The translations under genes were made by a program, and so were the position numbers. Below, one piece after another: positions 54,849 through 63,870 of a stretch of 64,000 bases of DNA. Under the pieces are notes generated by a model that worked only from the letters and a program-made list of their open reading frames with translations, ran no database searches and had not been told where the DNA came from. The stretch is from Streptomyces sp. NBC_01231 (lineage in GTDB: Bacteria; Actinomycetota; Actinomycetes; Streptomycetales; Streptomycetaceae), in assembly GCA_035999765.1 (NCBI GenBank), contig CP108521.1:3658001-3722000 (forward strand), read 5' to 3'. How positions within the stretch are numbered: the first letter of the stretch is position 1; each line of letters starts with the position of its first letter.

Positions 54849-56270
54849 ATGGACACGCACCCGCACGACCGCCGACGATTCCTCGCCCTCACCGCCGCCG
54901 CGGCCGCGACCCCGCTGCTGAGCGCCTGCGGCGCCGGCTTCGGCGGGGACGACAAGAAGAGCGACGGCTCGGCCGCGGACGACGTCACCGGCTCCTTCGA
55001 CTGGCGGCGGGAGAAGGGCACGACCGTGAAGGCGCTGCTGAACAAGCACCCGTACACGGACGCCCTGGTCGCCGACCTCAAGTCCTTCACCGAGCAGACC
55101 GGCATCAAGGTCGAGTACGACGTCTTCCCCGAGGACAACTACTTCGACAAGCTCACCGTGGACCTGTCCAGTGGGCGTGCCTCGTACGACGTCTTCATGC
55201 TCGGCGCCTACATGGTCTGGCAGTACGGGCCGCCGGGCTGGCTGGAGGACCTCGGCCCCTGGATGCGCAACTCCTCGGCCACCGCCGCCGAGTGGGACCA
55301 GGCCGACTTCTTCCCGAACCTCCTCCAGGCCGACCAGTGGTCGCTGAAGGCGGGCGCGCCGCTGGGACAGGGCGGGCAGTACGCGCTGCCGTGGGGCTGG
55401 GAGACGAACGTCGTCGCGTACAACACGGAGGTGTTCCGGAAGCTCGGGCTGAGGCCGGCCGAGAGCTTCGACGAGCTGCGTGACCTCGCGGCAACCATCA
55501 AGCGGAAGGCGCCGGGCGCCGGTTTCGACGGCATGTACGGCATCGCGGTGCGCGGCTCCCGCAGCTGGGCGACCATCCATCCGGGCTTCATGACGATGTA
55601 CGCCCGCAACGGACTCAGGGACTTCACGGTCGACGGCGGGAAACTCACACCCGCCATGAACACTCCGGAGGCCGTCGCGTTCACCGAGGACTGGGCCGGC
55701 ATGGTCAAGCAGGGCGGGCCGCCCTCGTGGACCTCGTACACCTGGTACCAGTGCTCCAGCGACCTGGGCGCGAGGAAGGCCGGAATGCTGTTCGACGCGG
55801 ACACGGCCGCCTACTTCCAGGCGGTCGACGGGGCCTCTCCCGCCTCCGGGAAGATCGCCTTCCACCCCGGACCGAAGGGGCCCGACGGCTCCCTCGCCAC
55901 CAACATGTGGATCTGGTCGCTCGGCATGAACGCCAAGAGCAGGCGCAAAAGCGCCAGTTGGCTGTTCCTCCAGTGGGCGACCGGCAAGGAGCACCTGCGC
56001 AAGGGCGCGATCACCCACAACCACATCGACCCGGTGCGGCGGTCGGTCAGTCAGGACGCCGCGTACAAGAACAAGATGAGGCACCTGCCGGGCTTCCTCG
56101 ACACCTTCGAGACCGTCGTGGACCAGACGAAGATCCAGTTCACCCCGCAGGCGCAGTTCTTCGACGCGACGACCAGCTGGGCGGCGGCCCTCCAGGAGAT
56201 CTACGGCGGGCAGGGCGCGAAGTCGGTCCTCGACGACCTGGCGGGCGAGCTCGCCGACAAGGTGGACTGA
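54849..56270 (+). CDS. CUT1-type ABC transporter sugar-binding lipoprotein
   Basis: 473 residues from ATG 54849; GGAGG lies ~10 nt upstream. Twin-Arg-like basic start (HDRRRFLALTAAAAA), lipobox LLSAC. Family 1 extracellular solute-binding fold: IKVEYDVFPEDNYFDKLTVDLSSG, YDVFMLGAYMVWQYGPPGWLEDL, LPWGWETNVVAYNTEVFRKLG. Substrate unknown. It starts an operon of eight genes with tight spacing or overlaps. Confidence 0.92.
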   Translation: MDTHPHDRRRFLALTAAAAATPLLSACGAGFGGDDKKSDGSAADDVTGSFDWRREKGTTVKALLNKHPYTDALVADLKSFTEQTGIKVEYDVFPEDNYFDKLTVDLSSGRASYDVFMLGAYMVWQYGPPGWLEDLGPWMRNSSATAAEWDQADFFPNLLQADQWSLKAGAPLGQGGQYALPWGWETNVVAYNTEVFRKLGLRPAESFDELRDLAATIKRKAPGAGFDGMYGIAVRGSRSWATIHPGFMTMYARNGLRDFTVDGGKLTPAMNTPEAVAFTEDWAGMVKQGGPPSWTSYTWYQCSSDLGARKAGMLFDADTAAYFQAVDGASPASGKIAFHPGPKGPDGSLATNMWIWSLGMNAKSRRKSASWLFLQWATGKEHLRKGAITHNHIDPVRRSVSQDAAYKNKMRHLPGFLDTFETVVDQTKIQFTPQAQFFDATTSWAAALQEIYGGQGAKSVLDDLAGELADKVD

Positions 56271-56275
56271 GCGGC

Positions 56276-57157
56276 ATGGGCTGGCGGCTCACCCTGCGCC
56301 CCTACCTCCTGATCGTCCCCGCGCTGCTGCTGACCTGCGGAATCCTCTATCCGTTCGGCCTCGGCCTGTACTACACGCTGTTCGACTTCTCGGCGAGCAC
56401 ACCGCAGCCGGACATGGTGCGGTTCGAGAACTACGCGACCGTCTTCACCCAGGAGGCGTTCTGGAACTCGGCGTGGGTGACGGTGCTGTACGCGGTCGGC
56501 GCCGCCGCCACCGAGACCGTGCTGGGGGTGGCCGTCGCCCTGCTGCTGCACCGGTCGTCGCTCGTCGGCCGGATCCTGGAGAAGATCCTGATCCTGCCGT
56601 TGATGATCGCCCCGGTGATCGCGGCGATCATGTGGAAGCTGATGCTCCAGCCGTCGGTGGGCGTCGTCAACCATCTGCTGAAACCCTTCGGACTGGGCGG
56701 GGTCCAGTGGACGGACACTCCGACGGGGGCGCTGCTGTCGTCGATCGCCGTCGACGTCTGGGTCTACACGCCGTTCGTGGCGATCCTGGCCCTGGCCGGA
56801 TTGCGGTCGCTGCCCACCTCCCCCTTCGAGGCGGCGGCCGTCGACGGCGCGGGCTGGTGGTACACGTTCCGGCGGCTGACCCTGCCGATGCTGTGGCCGT
56901 ACGTGCTGGTCGCGGTGATCTTCCGGTTCATGGACTCGCTGAAGGTGTTCGACATCATCTACGCCCTCACCGAGGGCGGTCCCGGCGACTCCACGGTGGT
57001 GCTCCAGATCCGGGCGTACCTGGAAGCGATCCGCTTCCAGCGGTACTCGTTCGGCATCAGCTACACGGTCGTGCTGTGGGCCGTGGTGTACCTCGCCGCG
57101 ATGGTGCTGGTGAAGCGCCTGGGGAAGATCCAGCGGAAGGCGGCTGAGGTGAAATGA
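56276..57157 (+). CDS. ABC sugar transporter permease 1
   Basis: 293 residues from ATG 56276 (5 nt after the binding protein). Six helices; the EAA loop is EAAAVDGAGWWYTFRRLTLPMLWP. FDIIYALTEGGPGDSTVVL is a typical MalF-like periplasmic-side motif. Confidence 0.93.
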   Translation: MGWRLTLRPYLLIVPALLLTCGILYPFGLGLYYTLFDFSASTPQPDMVRFENYATVFTQEAFWNSAWVTVLYAVGAAATETVLGVAVALLLHRSSLVGRILEKILILPLMIAPVIAAIMWKLMLQPSVGVVNHLLKPFGLGGVQWTDTPTGALLSSIAVDVWVYTPFVAILALAGLRSLPTSPFEAAAVDGAGWWYTFRRLTLPMLWPYVLVAVIFRFMDSLKVFDIIYALTEGGPGDSTVVLQIRAYLEAIRFQRYSFGISYTVVLWAVVYLAAMVLVKRLGKIQRKAAEVK

Positions 57158-57984
57158 CGTACCGCAAAAGCCTGCTGGGATGGCTGGCGGACGCCGCCCT
57201 CATCCTCTACTTCGTCTTCGCGCTGTTCCCGATCGCCTGGATGGTGATCCTCTCCCTGAAGCCGACCAACCAGCTCTTCAGCACGTACTTCTCCTTCTCC
57301 CCGACGCTCGACGGGTACCGCGCGGTACTGGGGGGCAGCGAGGGCGTCCCGTTCGTGCGGTTCTTCATCAACAGCCTGGTGGTGTCGGTGGGCGCGGTGG
57401 CGCTGTCGCTGGTGGTCGGGCTGCCGGCGGCGTACGCGTCGGCGCGCTATCGGTTCAAGGGCTCCGACAACCTGATGTTCACGCTGCTGTCGTTCCGGTT
57501 CGCGCCCGAACTCACGGTGATCATCCCGCTGTTCGTGCTGTACCAGAAGCTCGGGCTGTTCGACACGTACGTCGGCATGGTGTGGGTGCTGCAACTCGTC
57601 ACCCTGCCGCTGATCGTGTGGATCATGCGGTCGTACTTCGCCGATCTGACACCGGAGTTGGAGCAGGCGGCGCTGCTGGACGGCTACACGCGCAAGCAGG
57701 CCTTCTTCCGGGTGGCCCTGCCCCTGGTCAAGCCGGGCATCGCGGCCGTGTCGCTGCTCGCCTTCATCTTCGCCTGGAACAACTTCGTCTTCCCGCTGAT
57801 CCTGACCTCCAGCGAGGCGCAGACGGTGACCGTGGGCGCGCTGTCCTTCCTCGGCGGTGACCGGCCCAAGTACAACCTCACGGCCGCGGCGGCGCTCGTC
57901 TCCGTCGTACCGCCGCTGCTGCTGGCCCTGACGATCCAGCGGTATCTGGTGCGGGGACTGTCGTTCGGGGCGGTGAAGTCGTGA
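57154..57984 (+). CDS. ABC sugar transporter permease 2
   Basis: 276 residues from ATG 57154, ATGA overlap with permease 1. MalG-like with six helices; EAA loop EQAALLDGYTRKQAFFRVALPLVKPG; RFAPELTVIIPLFVLYQKLGL. Forms the channel with permease 1. Confidence 0.93.
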   Translation: MTYRKSLLGWLADAALILYFVFALFPIAWMVILSLKPTNQLFSTYFSFSPTLDGYRAVLGGSEGVPFVRFFINSLVVSVGAVALSLVVGLPAAYASARYRFKGSDNLMFTLLSFRFAPELTVIIPLFVLYQKLGLFDTYVGMVWVLQLVTLPLIVWIMRSYFADLTPELEQAALLDGYTRKQAFFRVALPLVKPGIAAVSLLAFIFAWNNFVFPLILTSSEAQTVTVGALSFLGGDRPKYNLTAAAALVSVVPPLLLALTIQRYLVRGLSFGAVKS

Positions 57985-59075
57985 GCATAGCGCTGCGCGG
58001 AATCAGGAAGACGTACGGACGGACCGTCGCCCTCGACGGCCTCGAACTGGAGGTTGCGGAAGGCGAGTTCTGCTGTCTGCTGGGGCCGTCGGGGGCCGGC
58101 AAGACCACCACCCTGAAGACCGTCGCCGGCCTCGAACGGCCCGACGCCGGCACGGTCGAGATCGACGGCCGGGACATGAGCGCCGTCGAGCCCTACGACC
58201 GTGGCGTGGCGATGTGCTTCGAGAGCTACGCCCTCTATCCGCACCGCTCGGCCTACGACAACCTCGCCTCGCCGCTGCGCTCGCCCCGGCACCGCCTGCC
58301 CGCCGCCGAGGCCCGCGCGAGGATCGGCGAGGTCGCCGAACTCCTCGGCATCGGCGGCCTGTTGGACCGCCCGGTCGGCCGGCTCTCCAACGGCCAGCGG
58401 CAGCGCGTCGCCCTCGGCCGGGTCCTGGTCCGCCCGGCCCGCGCCTTCCTCCTCGACGAGCCGCTCTCCCACCTGGACGCCAAGCTGCGCCAGCAGATGC
58501 GGGCCGAGCTGAAGGCGATCGGGGCGGCCCGGCGCACCACGACCCTGTACGTCACCCACGACTCGGTGGAGGCGCTGGCCCTCGGCGACCGGATCGGGGT
58601 GATCCGGGACGGGCGGATCGTGCAGACCGGCACCCGGGAGGACATCTGGTACCGGCCCCGCGACACGGAGGTCGCGCGGGCCTTCGGACAGCCCCGGATC
58701 AACCTGCTGCCGGGGACCGTCACGCCCGGCGGGGGTTTCCGGTCGGCGGACGGACGGGTCGAGGTGCCGCTGCACGCGCCGGTGCGGGAGAACACCGACG
58801 TCCTGATCGGCGTACGGCCCCGGGACCTCGCGCTCGACGGCCGGGGCCACGAACTCACCGGCACCGTCTACGTCACCGAGGTCCTCGGCCGGGCCGTCGA
58901 GGTGACCGTCCGCCTCGGCGAGCAGTACGTCTCGCTCGTCGTCCCGCGGGCGGCGGCGGCCGGACTGCGTCCCGACGATCCGGTACGGCTGACCGTCCGG
59001 CCTGAGAACCTGCTGCTGTTCGAGGCCGACCGGCCGGAGCGCCCAGGACGACGGATCGGGAAGAGCGCGCGATGA
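57981..59075 (+). CDS. ABC sugar transporter ATP-binding protein 1, Gln-less Q-loop
   Basis: 364 residues from GTG 57981, GTGA overlap with permease 2. Walker A LGPSGAGKTTTLK, signature LSNGQRQRVAL, Walker B AFLLDEPLSHLD, H-loop YVTHDSVEA, C-terminal OB-type regulatory domain (~240-350). The Q-loop reads AMCFESYALYPH: Glu replaces the usual Gln. The second ATPase of this operon has the same change, which I associate with GlpS/GlpT-like two-ATPase polyol importers. Confidence 0.92.
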   Translation: MSIALRGIRKTYGRTVALDGLELEVAEGEFCCLLGPSGAGKTTTLKTVAGLERPDAGTVEIDGRDMSAVEPYDRGVAMCFESYALYPHRSAYDNLASPLRSPRHRLPAAEARARIGEVAELLGIGGLLDRPVGRLSNGQRQRVALGRVLVRPARAFLLDEPLSHLDAKLRQQMRAELKAIGAARRTTTLYVTHDSVEALALGDRIGVIRDGRIVQTGTREDIWYRPRDTEVARAFGQPRINLLPGTVTPGGGFRSADGRVEVPLHAPVRENTDVLIGVRPRDLALDGRGHELTGTVYVTEVLGRAVEVTVRLGEQYVSLVVPRAAAAGLRPDDPVRLTVRPENLLLFEADRPERPGRRIGKSAR

Positions 59076-59902
59076 GCCACAGCAACCACAGCGCACAGCA
59101 GGGACCCGCGGCCCGCCAGGCCGCCATGGCGGAACAGGTACTGGCCGAGGGGTCGGCGACCGCCGCGGAACTCGCCGAGCGCTTCGGGGTGAGCCTGATG
59201 ACCATCCACCGCGATCTCGACGAACTCGAACGCCAGGGAGTGGTACGGAAGTTCCGGGGCGGGGTGACCGCGCAGCCGTCGGGGGTGTTCGAGTCGAACG
59301 TGCAGTACCGGCTGAAGACCATGCGGCCCCAGAAGGCCGCCGTGGCCGAGAGGGCGCTGAAGCTCGTCGAGCCCGGTATGGCGATCATGCTCGACGACTC
59401 CACCTCCGCCCTGGAGATAGCCCGCGCACTGCGGCTCGCCGAGGTCACCCCCCTCACGGTAGTCACCAACTTCCTGGAGGCGATCAACCTGCTCTCCGAG
59501 CAGCGGGGCATCCACCTCATGGCCCTCGGCGGCGACTACGACCCGCTGCACTCCTCGTTCCTCGGGGTGTCCTGCGTGGAGGCCGTGCAGTCGCTGCGGG
59601 TGGACCTCTGTTTCGCGTCGACGTCCGCGGTGCACGGGGGCTACGCGTACCACCAGGAGCAGCACATCGTGTCCGTGAAGCGGGCGATGCTCGACTCGGC
59701 GGCCCGCAACGTCCTGCTGATCGACCACTCGAAGCTCAGCCGGGTCGCCCTGCACCGGGTCGTCCCGCTGTCCCGCTTCGATCTGGTCCTGGTCGACGAC
59801 GGGGCGCCGGCGGACGCGCTGCGTGACCTGGACGAGCACAAGGTCCGTTACGAGGTGTGCGCGACGAAGGGCGGCGGTGATGACCCAGCTGGAGCTACGT
59901 GA
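59072..59902 (+). CDS. DeoR-family transcriptional regulator
   Basis: 276 residues from ATG 59072, ATGA overlap. N-terminal HTH: SATAAELAERFGVSLMTIHRDLDELERQG, slightly more divergent than the canonical SxxTxxRDL helix; then VRKFRGGV. C-terminal sugar-phosphate-binding domain with MLDDSTSALEIARAL (the usual DxGTT-like loop is DDSTS), VVTNFLEAINLL, and LLIDHSKL. These regulators usually repress their operon until a phosphorylated sugar binds. Embedded between the two ATPases, so it is probably autoregulated. Confidence 0.92.
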   Translation: MSHSNHSAQQGPAARQAAMAEQVLAEGSATAAELAERFGVSLMTIHRDLDELERQGVVRKFRGGVTAQPSGVFESNVQYRLKTMRPQKAAVAERALKLVEPGMAIMLDDSTSALEIARALRLAEVTPLTVVTNFLEAINLLSEQRGIHLMALGGDYDPLHSSFLGVSCVEAVQSLRVDLCFASTSAVHGGYAYHQEQHIVSVKRAMLDSAARNVLLIDHSKLSRVALHRVVPLSRFDLVLVDDGAPADALRDLDEHKVRYEVCATKGGGDDPAGAT

Positions 59903-60956
59903 GCTGCGCAAGACCTATGCGGCGCGGGGCCGGCCGGCGGTGGACGCGGTGTGCGGCATCGACCTGGCGCTCCGGTCGGGTGAACTCCTCGGGCTGCTCG
60001 GCCCGTCGGGCTGCGGCAAGTCCACCACCCTGCGGATGATCGCCGGGCTGGAGACGGTGACCGGAGGGGACATCCTGGTGGACGGCGCGTCGCTGGTCGG
60101 CAGGCCCGCCGGGCGCCGCAATGTCGGGGTGGCGTTCGAGAACTACGCGCTGTATCCGCCGCTGACGGTCGCGGAGAACCTCGGGTTCGGGCTCAGGGCG
60201 CGCGGCAGGGCGTCCCGGGGGGACGTCGACCGCAGGGTGCGGGACATCGCCGAGCGGGTCGGTCTGACCGGGATCCTCGACGCCCGCCCGGCGGGCCTGT
60301 CCAGCGGTCAGAAACAACGCGTGTCCCTGGCCCGCGCGCTGATCCGCGAACCGGACGTCCTGCTCCTCGACGAGCCGCTGTCCCACCTCGACGCCGCCCA
60401 GCGCGACACCACCCGCCGCGAGCTCAAGCGCATCCAACGCGACCTCGGGCACACCACGATCCTGGTCACGCACGACCAGGAGGAGGCCCTCTCGCTCGCC
60501 GACCGGATCGCCGTGATGAAGGACGGTGTCATCCAGCAGCTCGGCACGCCGTACGAGATCTACGACAGCCCCGCCAACGTCTTCGTCGCGGACTTCGTCG
60601 GCGAACCCCCGATCAACCTGTTCCCCGGGACCGTCACGGCCGACGGCCACGCCCGTCTCTCGGACTCCGTGCGGCTCGCGCTGCCGGTGCCGGTCACGGC
60701 GGGACGCGAGGTGGTGGTGGGGATACGCCCGGAGGACCTCGGGCTCGCCGCGGACGGCCTGCCCGCCCGTGTCCTGGCCCACGAGCCCCTCCTGGAGTCG
60801 GGCATCGCGACCCTCACCCTCGACGGGGTCGAGCGGCCCCTCGTGGTCCTCACCGATCCGGACGTGCGCCTCGCCCACGACGAGTCCGTCCGCGTCACCG
60901 CCGACCCGCACCTCACCCACGTCTTCGACGCCGACACGGGAGACACCCTGAAATGA
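59880..60956 (+). CDS. ABC sugar transporter ATP-binding protein 2, Gln-less Q-loop
   Basis: 358 residues from ATG 59880, overlapping the DeoR gene by 23 nt; AAGGG lies ~9 nt upstream. Walker A LGPSGCGKST, signature LSSGQKQRVSL, Walker B VLLLDEPLSHLD, H-loop LVTHDQEEA, OB-type C-terminal domain. The Q-loop reads VAFENYALYPPLTV, again Glu for Gln. Probably forms an ATPase heterodimer with the 57981 product. Confidence 0.92.
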   Translation: MTQLELRELRKTYAARGRPAVDAVCGIDLALRSGELLGLLGPSGCGKSTTLRMIAGLETVTGGDILVDGASLVGRPAGRRNVGVAFENYALYPPLTVAENLGFGLRARGRASRGDVDRRVRDIAERVGLTGILDARPAGLSSGQKQRVSLARALIREPDVLLLDEPLSHLDAAQRDTTRRELKRIQRDLGHTTILVTHDQEEALSLADRIAVMKDGVIQQLGTPYEIYDSPANVFVADFVGEPPINLFPGTVTADGHARLSDSVRLALPVPVTAGREVVVGIRPEDLGLAADGLPARVLAHEPLLESGIATLTLDGVERPLVVLTDPDVRLAHDESVRVTADPHLTHVFDADTGDTLK

Positions 60957-61990
60957 GCCAGACGCTGCAAGTCGTGGCCGCCGGCGACCACTTCGTCCTG
61001 CCGGACCTGATCGCGCGGGCGGTGGCCGACGAGGTCGGCGAACACCCCGTGAACGTCAGCGAGTTGAGGCTCGGCTGGCCCCTGGAACCGTTCGGTCCCG
61101 TGGCGGAGGTGACGGAGGCGAGCGACGCCGAGGACGAACTGATCGAGGCGCTGGCCGGGGCGGAGGTGCTGGTCACCCAGATGGGGCCGGTCACCGAACG
61201 GGTCCTGGCGGCCGCGCCGGACCTGCGGCTGGTCGTCGTCTGCCGGGGCGGGCCGGTGAACGTGAACCTCGACGCGGCGAAGGCGCACGACGTACGGGTG
61301 TGCTTCGCACCGGGCCGCAACGCCGCCGCCACCGCCGAGTTCACCGTCGGCCTGCTGCTGGCGGCCCTGCGCCGCATCCCGCAGGCCCACGATCTGCTCG
61401 CCCGGCAGGGCAGCTGGGAGGGCGCGACGTACTACACGTACGAGCACAGCGGCCTGGAGCTGGAGGACCTGCCGGTCGGACTGGTCGGCTACGGCGCCGT
61501 CGGCAGCCGGGTCGCCCGGGTGCTGTGCGCCTTCGGCGCGCAGGTGATGGTGTACGACCCCTATGTGCGCGGCGAGATCCACGGACTGCGGGTGACCTCG
61601 CTCGACGAGCTCCTCACCCGTTCCCGGGTGATCACCCTGCACGCCCGCCTCACCCCCGAGACCCGGGGTCTGATCGGCGCCCGTGAGCTGGCGCTGCTGC
61701 CGTCCGGCGCGGTCGTGGTGAACGTGGCGCGCGGCCCGCTGCTGGACGAGGACGCGCTGTGCGACGCGCTGGAGAGCGGGCGGTTGTCGGCGGCGGCACT
61801 GGACACGTACGCGCGGGAGCCGCTGCCGGCCGGCGCGCGGCTCACCGCCCCGCCGCTCGCCGAGCGGGTGGTGCTCACGCCGCATCTGGGCGGGGCCAGC
61901 CGGGCGGTGGCCGAGAAGGCGGCGGCGATCGCGGCGGCGGAGGTGGGCCACTGGGTGCGCGGGGAGCCGCTGGCCAACTGCCTGACCTGA
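60953..61990 (+). CDS. D-isomer specific 2-hydroxyacid dehydrogenase (NAD-dependent)
   Basis: 345 residues from ATG 60953, ATGA overlap. Rossmann motif VGLVGYGAVGSRVARVL with Asp acceptor in MVYDPY (NAD preference). Catalytic residues are visible: Arg in ARGPLLDE, Arg/Glu around TYAREPLP, His in LTPHLGGAS. The family includes phosphoglycerate, glyoxylate and erythronate-4-phosphate dehydrogenases; specificity cannot be called. In the operon it would oxidise or reduce an intermediate that the FGGY kinases make or consume. Confidence 0.9.
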   Translation: MSQTLQVVAAGDHFVLPDLIARAVADEVGEHPVNVSELRLGWPLEPFGPVAEVTEASDAEDELIEALAGAEVLVTQMGPVTERVLAAAPDLRLVVVCRGGPVNVNLDAAKAHDVRVCFAPGRNAAATAEFTVGLLLAALRRIPQAHDLLARQGSWEGATYYTYEHSGLELEDLPVGLVGYGAVGSRVARVLCAFGAQVMVYDPYVRGEIHGLRVTSLDELLTRSRVITLHARLTPETRGLIGARELALLPSGAVVVNVARGPLLDEDALCDALESGRLSAAALDTYAREPLPAGARLTAPPLAERVVLTPHLGGASRAVAEKAAAIAAAEVGHWVRGEPLANCLT

Positions 61991-62019
61991 CATCCGGGAC
62001 GAGTGGTGAGGAGGCCGGC

Positions 62020-63447
62020 ATGTACGTCGGTATCGATGTGGGCACGTCCGTGGTGAAGGCCGCCGCCTTCGACGGCACCGGGCGTGAACTGGCCGTCGAG
62101 GCCCGCCCGGTGGGCCTCTCGCTGCACGGCGGCTTCGTCGAGCAGGACATGGAGGAGGTGTACGGGGCGGTCGTCGCCGTCCTCGACGCGCTGACCGCAC
62201 GCGTGGCCGAGCCGGTGGAGCTGGCCGGGCTCACCGGGCAGGGCGACGGGGTGTGGCTGGTGGACGCGGCGGGGCGGCCGGTGCGGGCGGCGGCCTCGTG
62301 GATGGACGGGCGGGCCCACGAACCGCTCGACCGGTGGCTGGCGGACGGCACCTTCGAGGCGGTGTTCCGACGGACGGGCAGCGCCATGTTCCCGGGCTGC
62401 CCGGGTCCGCTGCTGGCCTGGCTGGACCGGCACGAGCCGAAGTCCCTGGACGCCGCCGCCGCGGCCGTCTGCTGCAAGGACATGGTCTTCCAGCGGCTGA
62501 CGGGGGCCACACGGGCGACGACGGACGTGTCGGACGCGTCCATGCCGTTCCTCGACCCGCGCACCCGCACGTACGACAACGGGGTCGTGGAGCTGCTGGG
62601 CCTGACCCACCGGCGTGGGCTGCTGGCCCCGCTCGCCGACCCGATCGCGACGGCCGAGGCCCGCGGCGAGGGGCTGGCACCCGGCACCCGCGTCAGCAAC
62701 GGCCCCTACGACCTGCCCGCCAGCGCGCTCGGCGCCGGTGCCACCACCCCCGGGGACGGCCTCCTCATCGTCGGCACCTGCCTGGCCGCCCTGGTCGCCA
62801 CGACCGACCTCGACCTGACCGGTGAACCGGCCGGCCTGTACATCTCCACCGACCGTCCGGGCCACCGGCTGCGGGCCATGCCCGCGATGGTCGGGACGGC
62901 GGCCCTGGACTGGGTGCTGTCGACGACGGGCGTCCGCCACGAGGAGGTGGACGGCCTGCTGGCGGCCACCCCGCCGGGCGCCCACGGGGTCCGGGTCCTG
63001 CCCTACTTCGCGCCCTCGGGCGAGCGCGCCCCGTTCGTCGAGCCGCGGCTGCGCGCCGAGCTCACCGGGGTCTCATTGGAGTCCACCCGTGCCGACCTGG
63101 TCCGCGCGACCTGTGAGGGCATCGGCTACGCGGCCCGGCACTGCCTGGAGGCCGCGGGTCTGACGGGCTCGCTGGCGGTGTGCGGGGGCGGCACCCGCAG
63201 CCCCGCCTGGATGCGGCTGCTCGCCGATGTGCTCGGCCGGCCGCTGCGGGTCGTCGAGGGCGAGGTGGGCGCCCGGGGCGCGGTGCTCGCGGCGGCCGAA
63301 CGGTTCGGGATCGCGCTGGACCCGGCCGCCTGGACCGAGCCGACGGCGGTGGTCGAACCGGACCCGGACCGGGCCGCGTACTACGCCGCGGGGTTCGACG
63401 AGCACCTGGTCAGGCTGGCGGCTGCCCGCGACCGGGCCCGCGCCTGA
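62020..63447 (+). CDS. FGGY-family carbohydrate kinase 2
   Basis: 475 residues from ATG 62020; GAGGAGG lies 7 nt upstream. N-terminal GIDVGTSVVKAAAFDGTG, LTGQGDGVWLVDAAGRP, WMDGRAHEPLDRWL; C-terminal VCGGGTRSPAWMRLLADVLGRP and GARGAVLAAAERFG. More like the L-xylulose/polyol kinase branch than like the divergent kinase at 53176. Last gene of the operon, 29 nt after the dehydrogenase. Confidence 0.88.
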   Translation: MYVGIDVGTSVVKAAAFDGTGRELAVEARPVGLSLHGGFVEQDMEEVYGAVVAVLDALTARVAEPVELAGLTGQGDGVWLVDAAGRPVRAAASWMDGRAHEPLDRWLADGTFEAVFRRTGSAMFPGCPGPLLAWLDRHEPKSLDAAAAAVCCKDMVFQRLTGATRATTDVSDASMPFLDPRTRTYDNGVVELLGLTHRRGLLAPLADPIATAEARGEGLAPGTRVSNGPYDLPASALGAGATTPGDGLLIVGTCLAALVATTDLDLTGEPAGLYISTDRPGHRLRAMPAMVGTAALDWVLSTTGVRHEEVDGLLAATPPGAHGVRVLPYFAPSGERAPFVEPRLRAELTGVSLESTRADLVRATCEGIGYAARHCLEAAGLTGSLAVCGGGTRSPAWMRLLADVLGRPLRVVEGEVGARGAVLAAAERFGIALDPAAWTEPTAVVEPDPDRAAYYAAGFDEHLVRLAAARDRARA

Positions 63448-63538
63448 ACGGCCCGACGGGTTCCCGCCGGCGGGCTTCGGCGGGATCCGGGCGAAGTACC
63501 GGAGCCGACGATTTCGGGGGACGCGCTCGCGAAGTACG

Positions 63539-63566
63539 CGCAGTACTGCGGAGTACACGCTGTACT
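63539..63566. promoter_or_regulatory. Two adjacent AGTAC-type palindromes upstream of the zinc-ribbon gene
   Basis: CGCAGTACTGCG (63539-63550) is a perfect 12-bp palindrome and AGTACA-cgc-TGTACT (63552-63566) is a second with 6-bp arms; further gaagtac copies lie at ~63493 and ~63531. AGTAC/GTACT half-sites are typical of GntR/YtrA-type operators. Sits ~70 nt upstream of the 63634 gene. Confidence 0.5.
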
Positions 63567-63633
63567 ACGGGACCGGGGTCGACGCGGTGGCGACCGACTT
63601 CCCGGATCCGGCCGTGATCGCGAGGAGAACGTG

Positions 63634-63867
63634 ATGGGGACACGCACACTGGACTGTCCGACCTGCCGCAGCATGCAGGAGTTCCGGCTTCTCAACGACG
63701 AGGAGAAGGCGGCGATCCGTGCGGAGAAGGGGGACGGTCACCACGTGGACAACCTCTGGCGGTGCACCGCCAAGGGCTGTCTGACGTACTACCGCCACCT
63801 GAAAAAGAGCGACCGCGGCCGCCTCCCCGACAGATTCGGCGAGGAGGCGGCCGCCGCCGGACAGTGA
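63634..63867 (+). CDS. Small zinc-ribbon-like protein
   Basis: 77 residues from ATG 63634 (GAGGAG upstream; the adjacent GTG at 63631 is less well spaced). CPTC near the N-terminus and RCTAKGC in the middle form a likely four-Cys zinc site, with a His-rich DGHHVDN loop and basic YYRHLKK. Probably a cytoplasmic metal-binding or regulatory protein; family not identified. Convergent with the next gene, 3 nt between stops. Confidence 0.78.
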   Translation: MGTRTLDCPTCRSMQEFRLLNDEEKAAIRAEKGDGHHVDNLWRCTAKGCLTYYRHLKKSDRGRLPDRFGEEAAAAGQ

Positions 63868-63870
63868 TCC

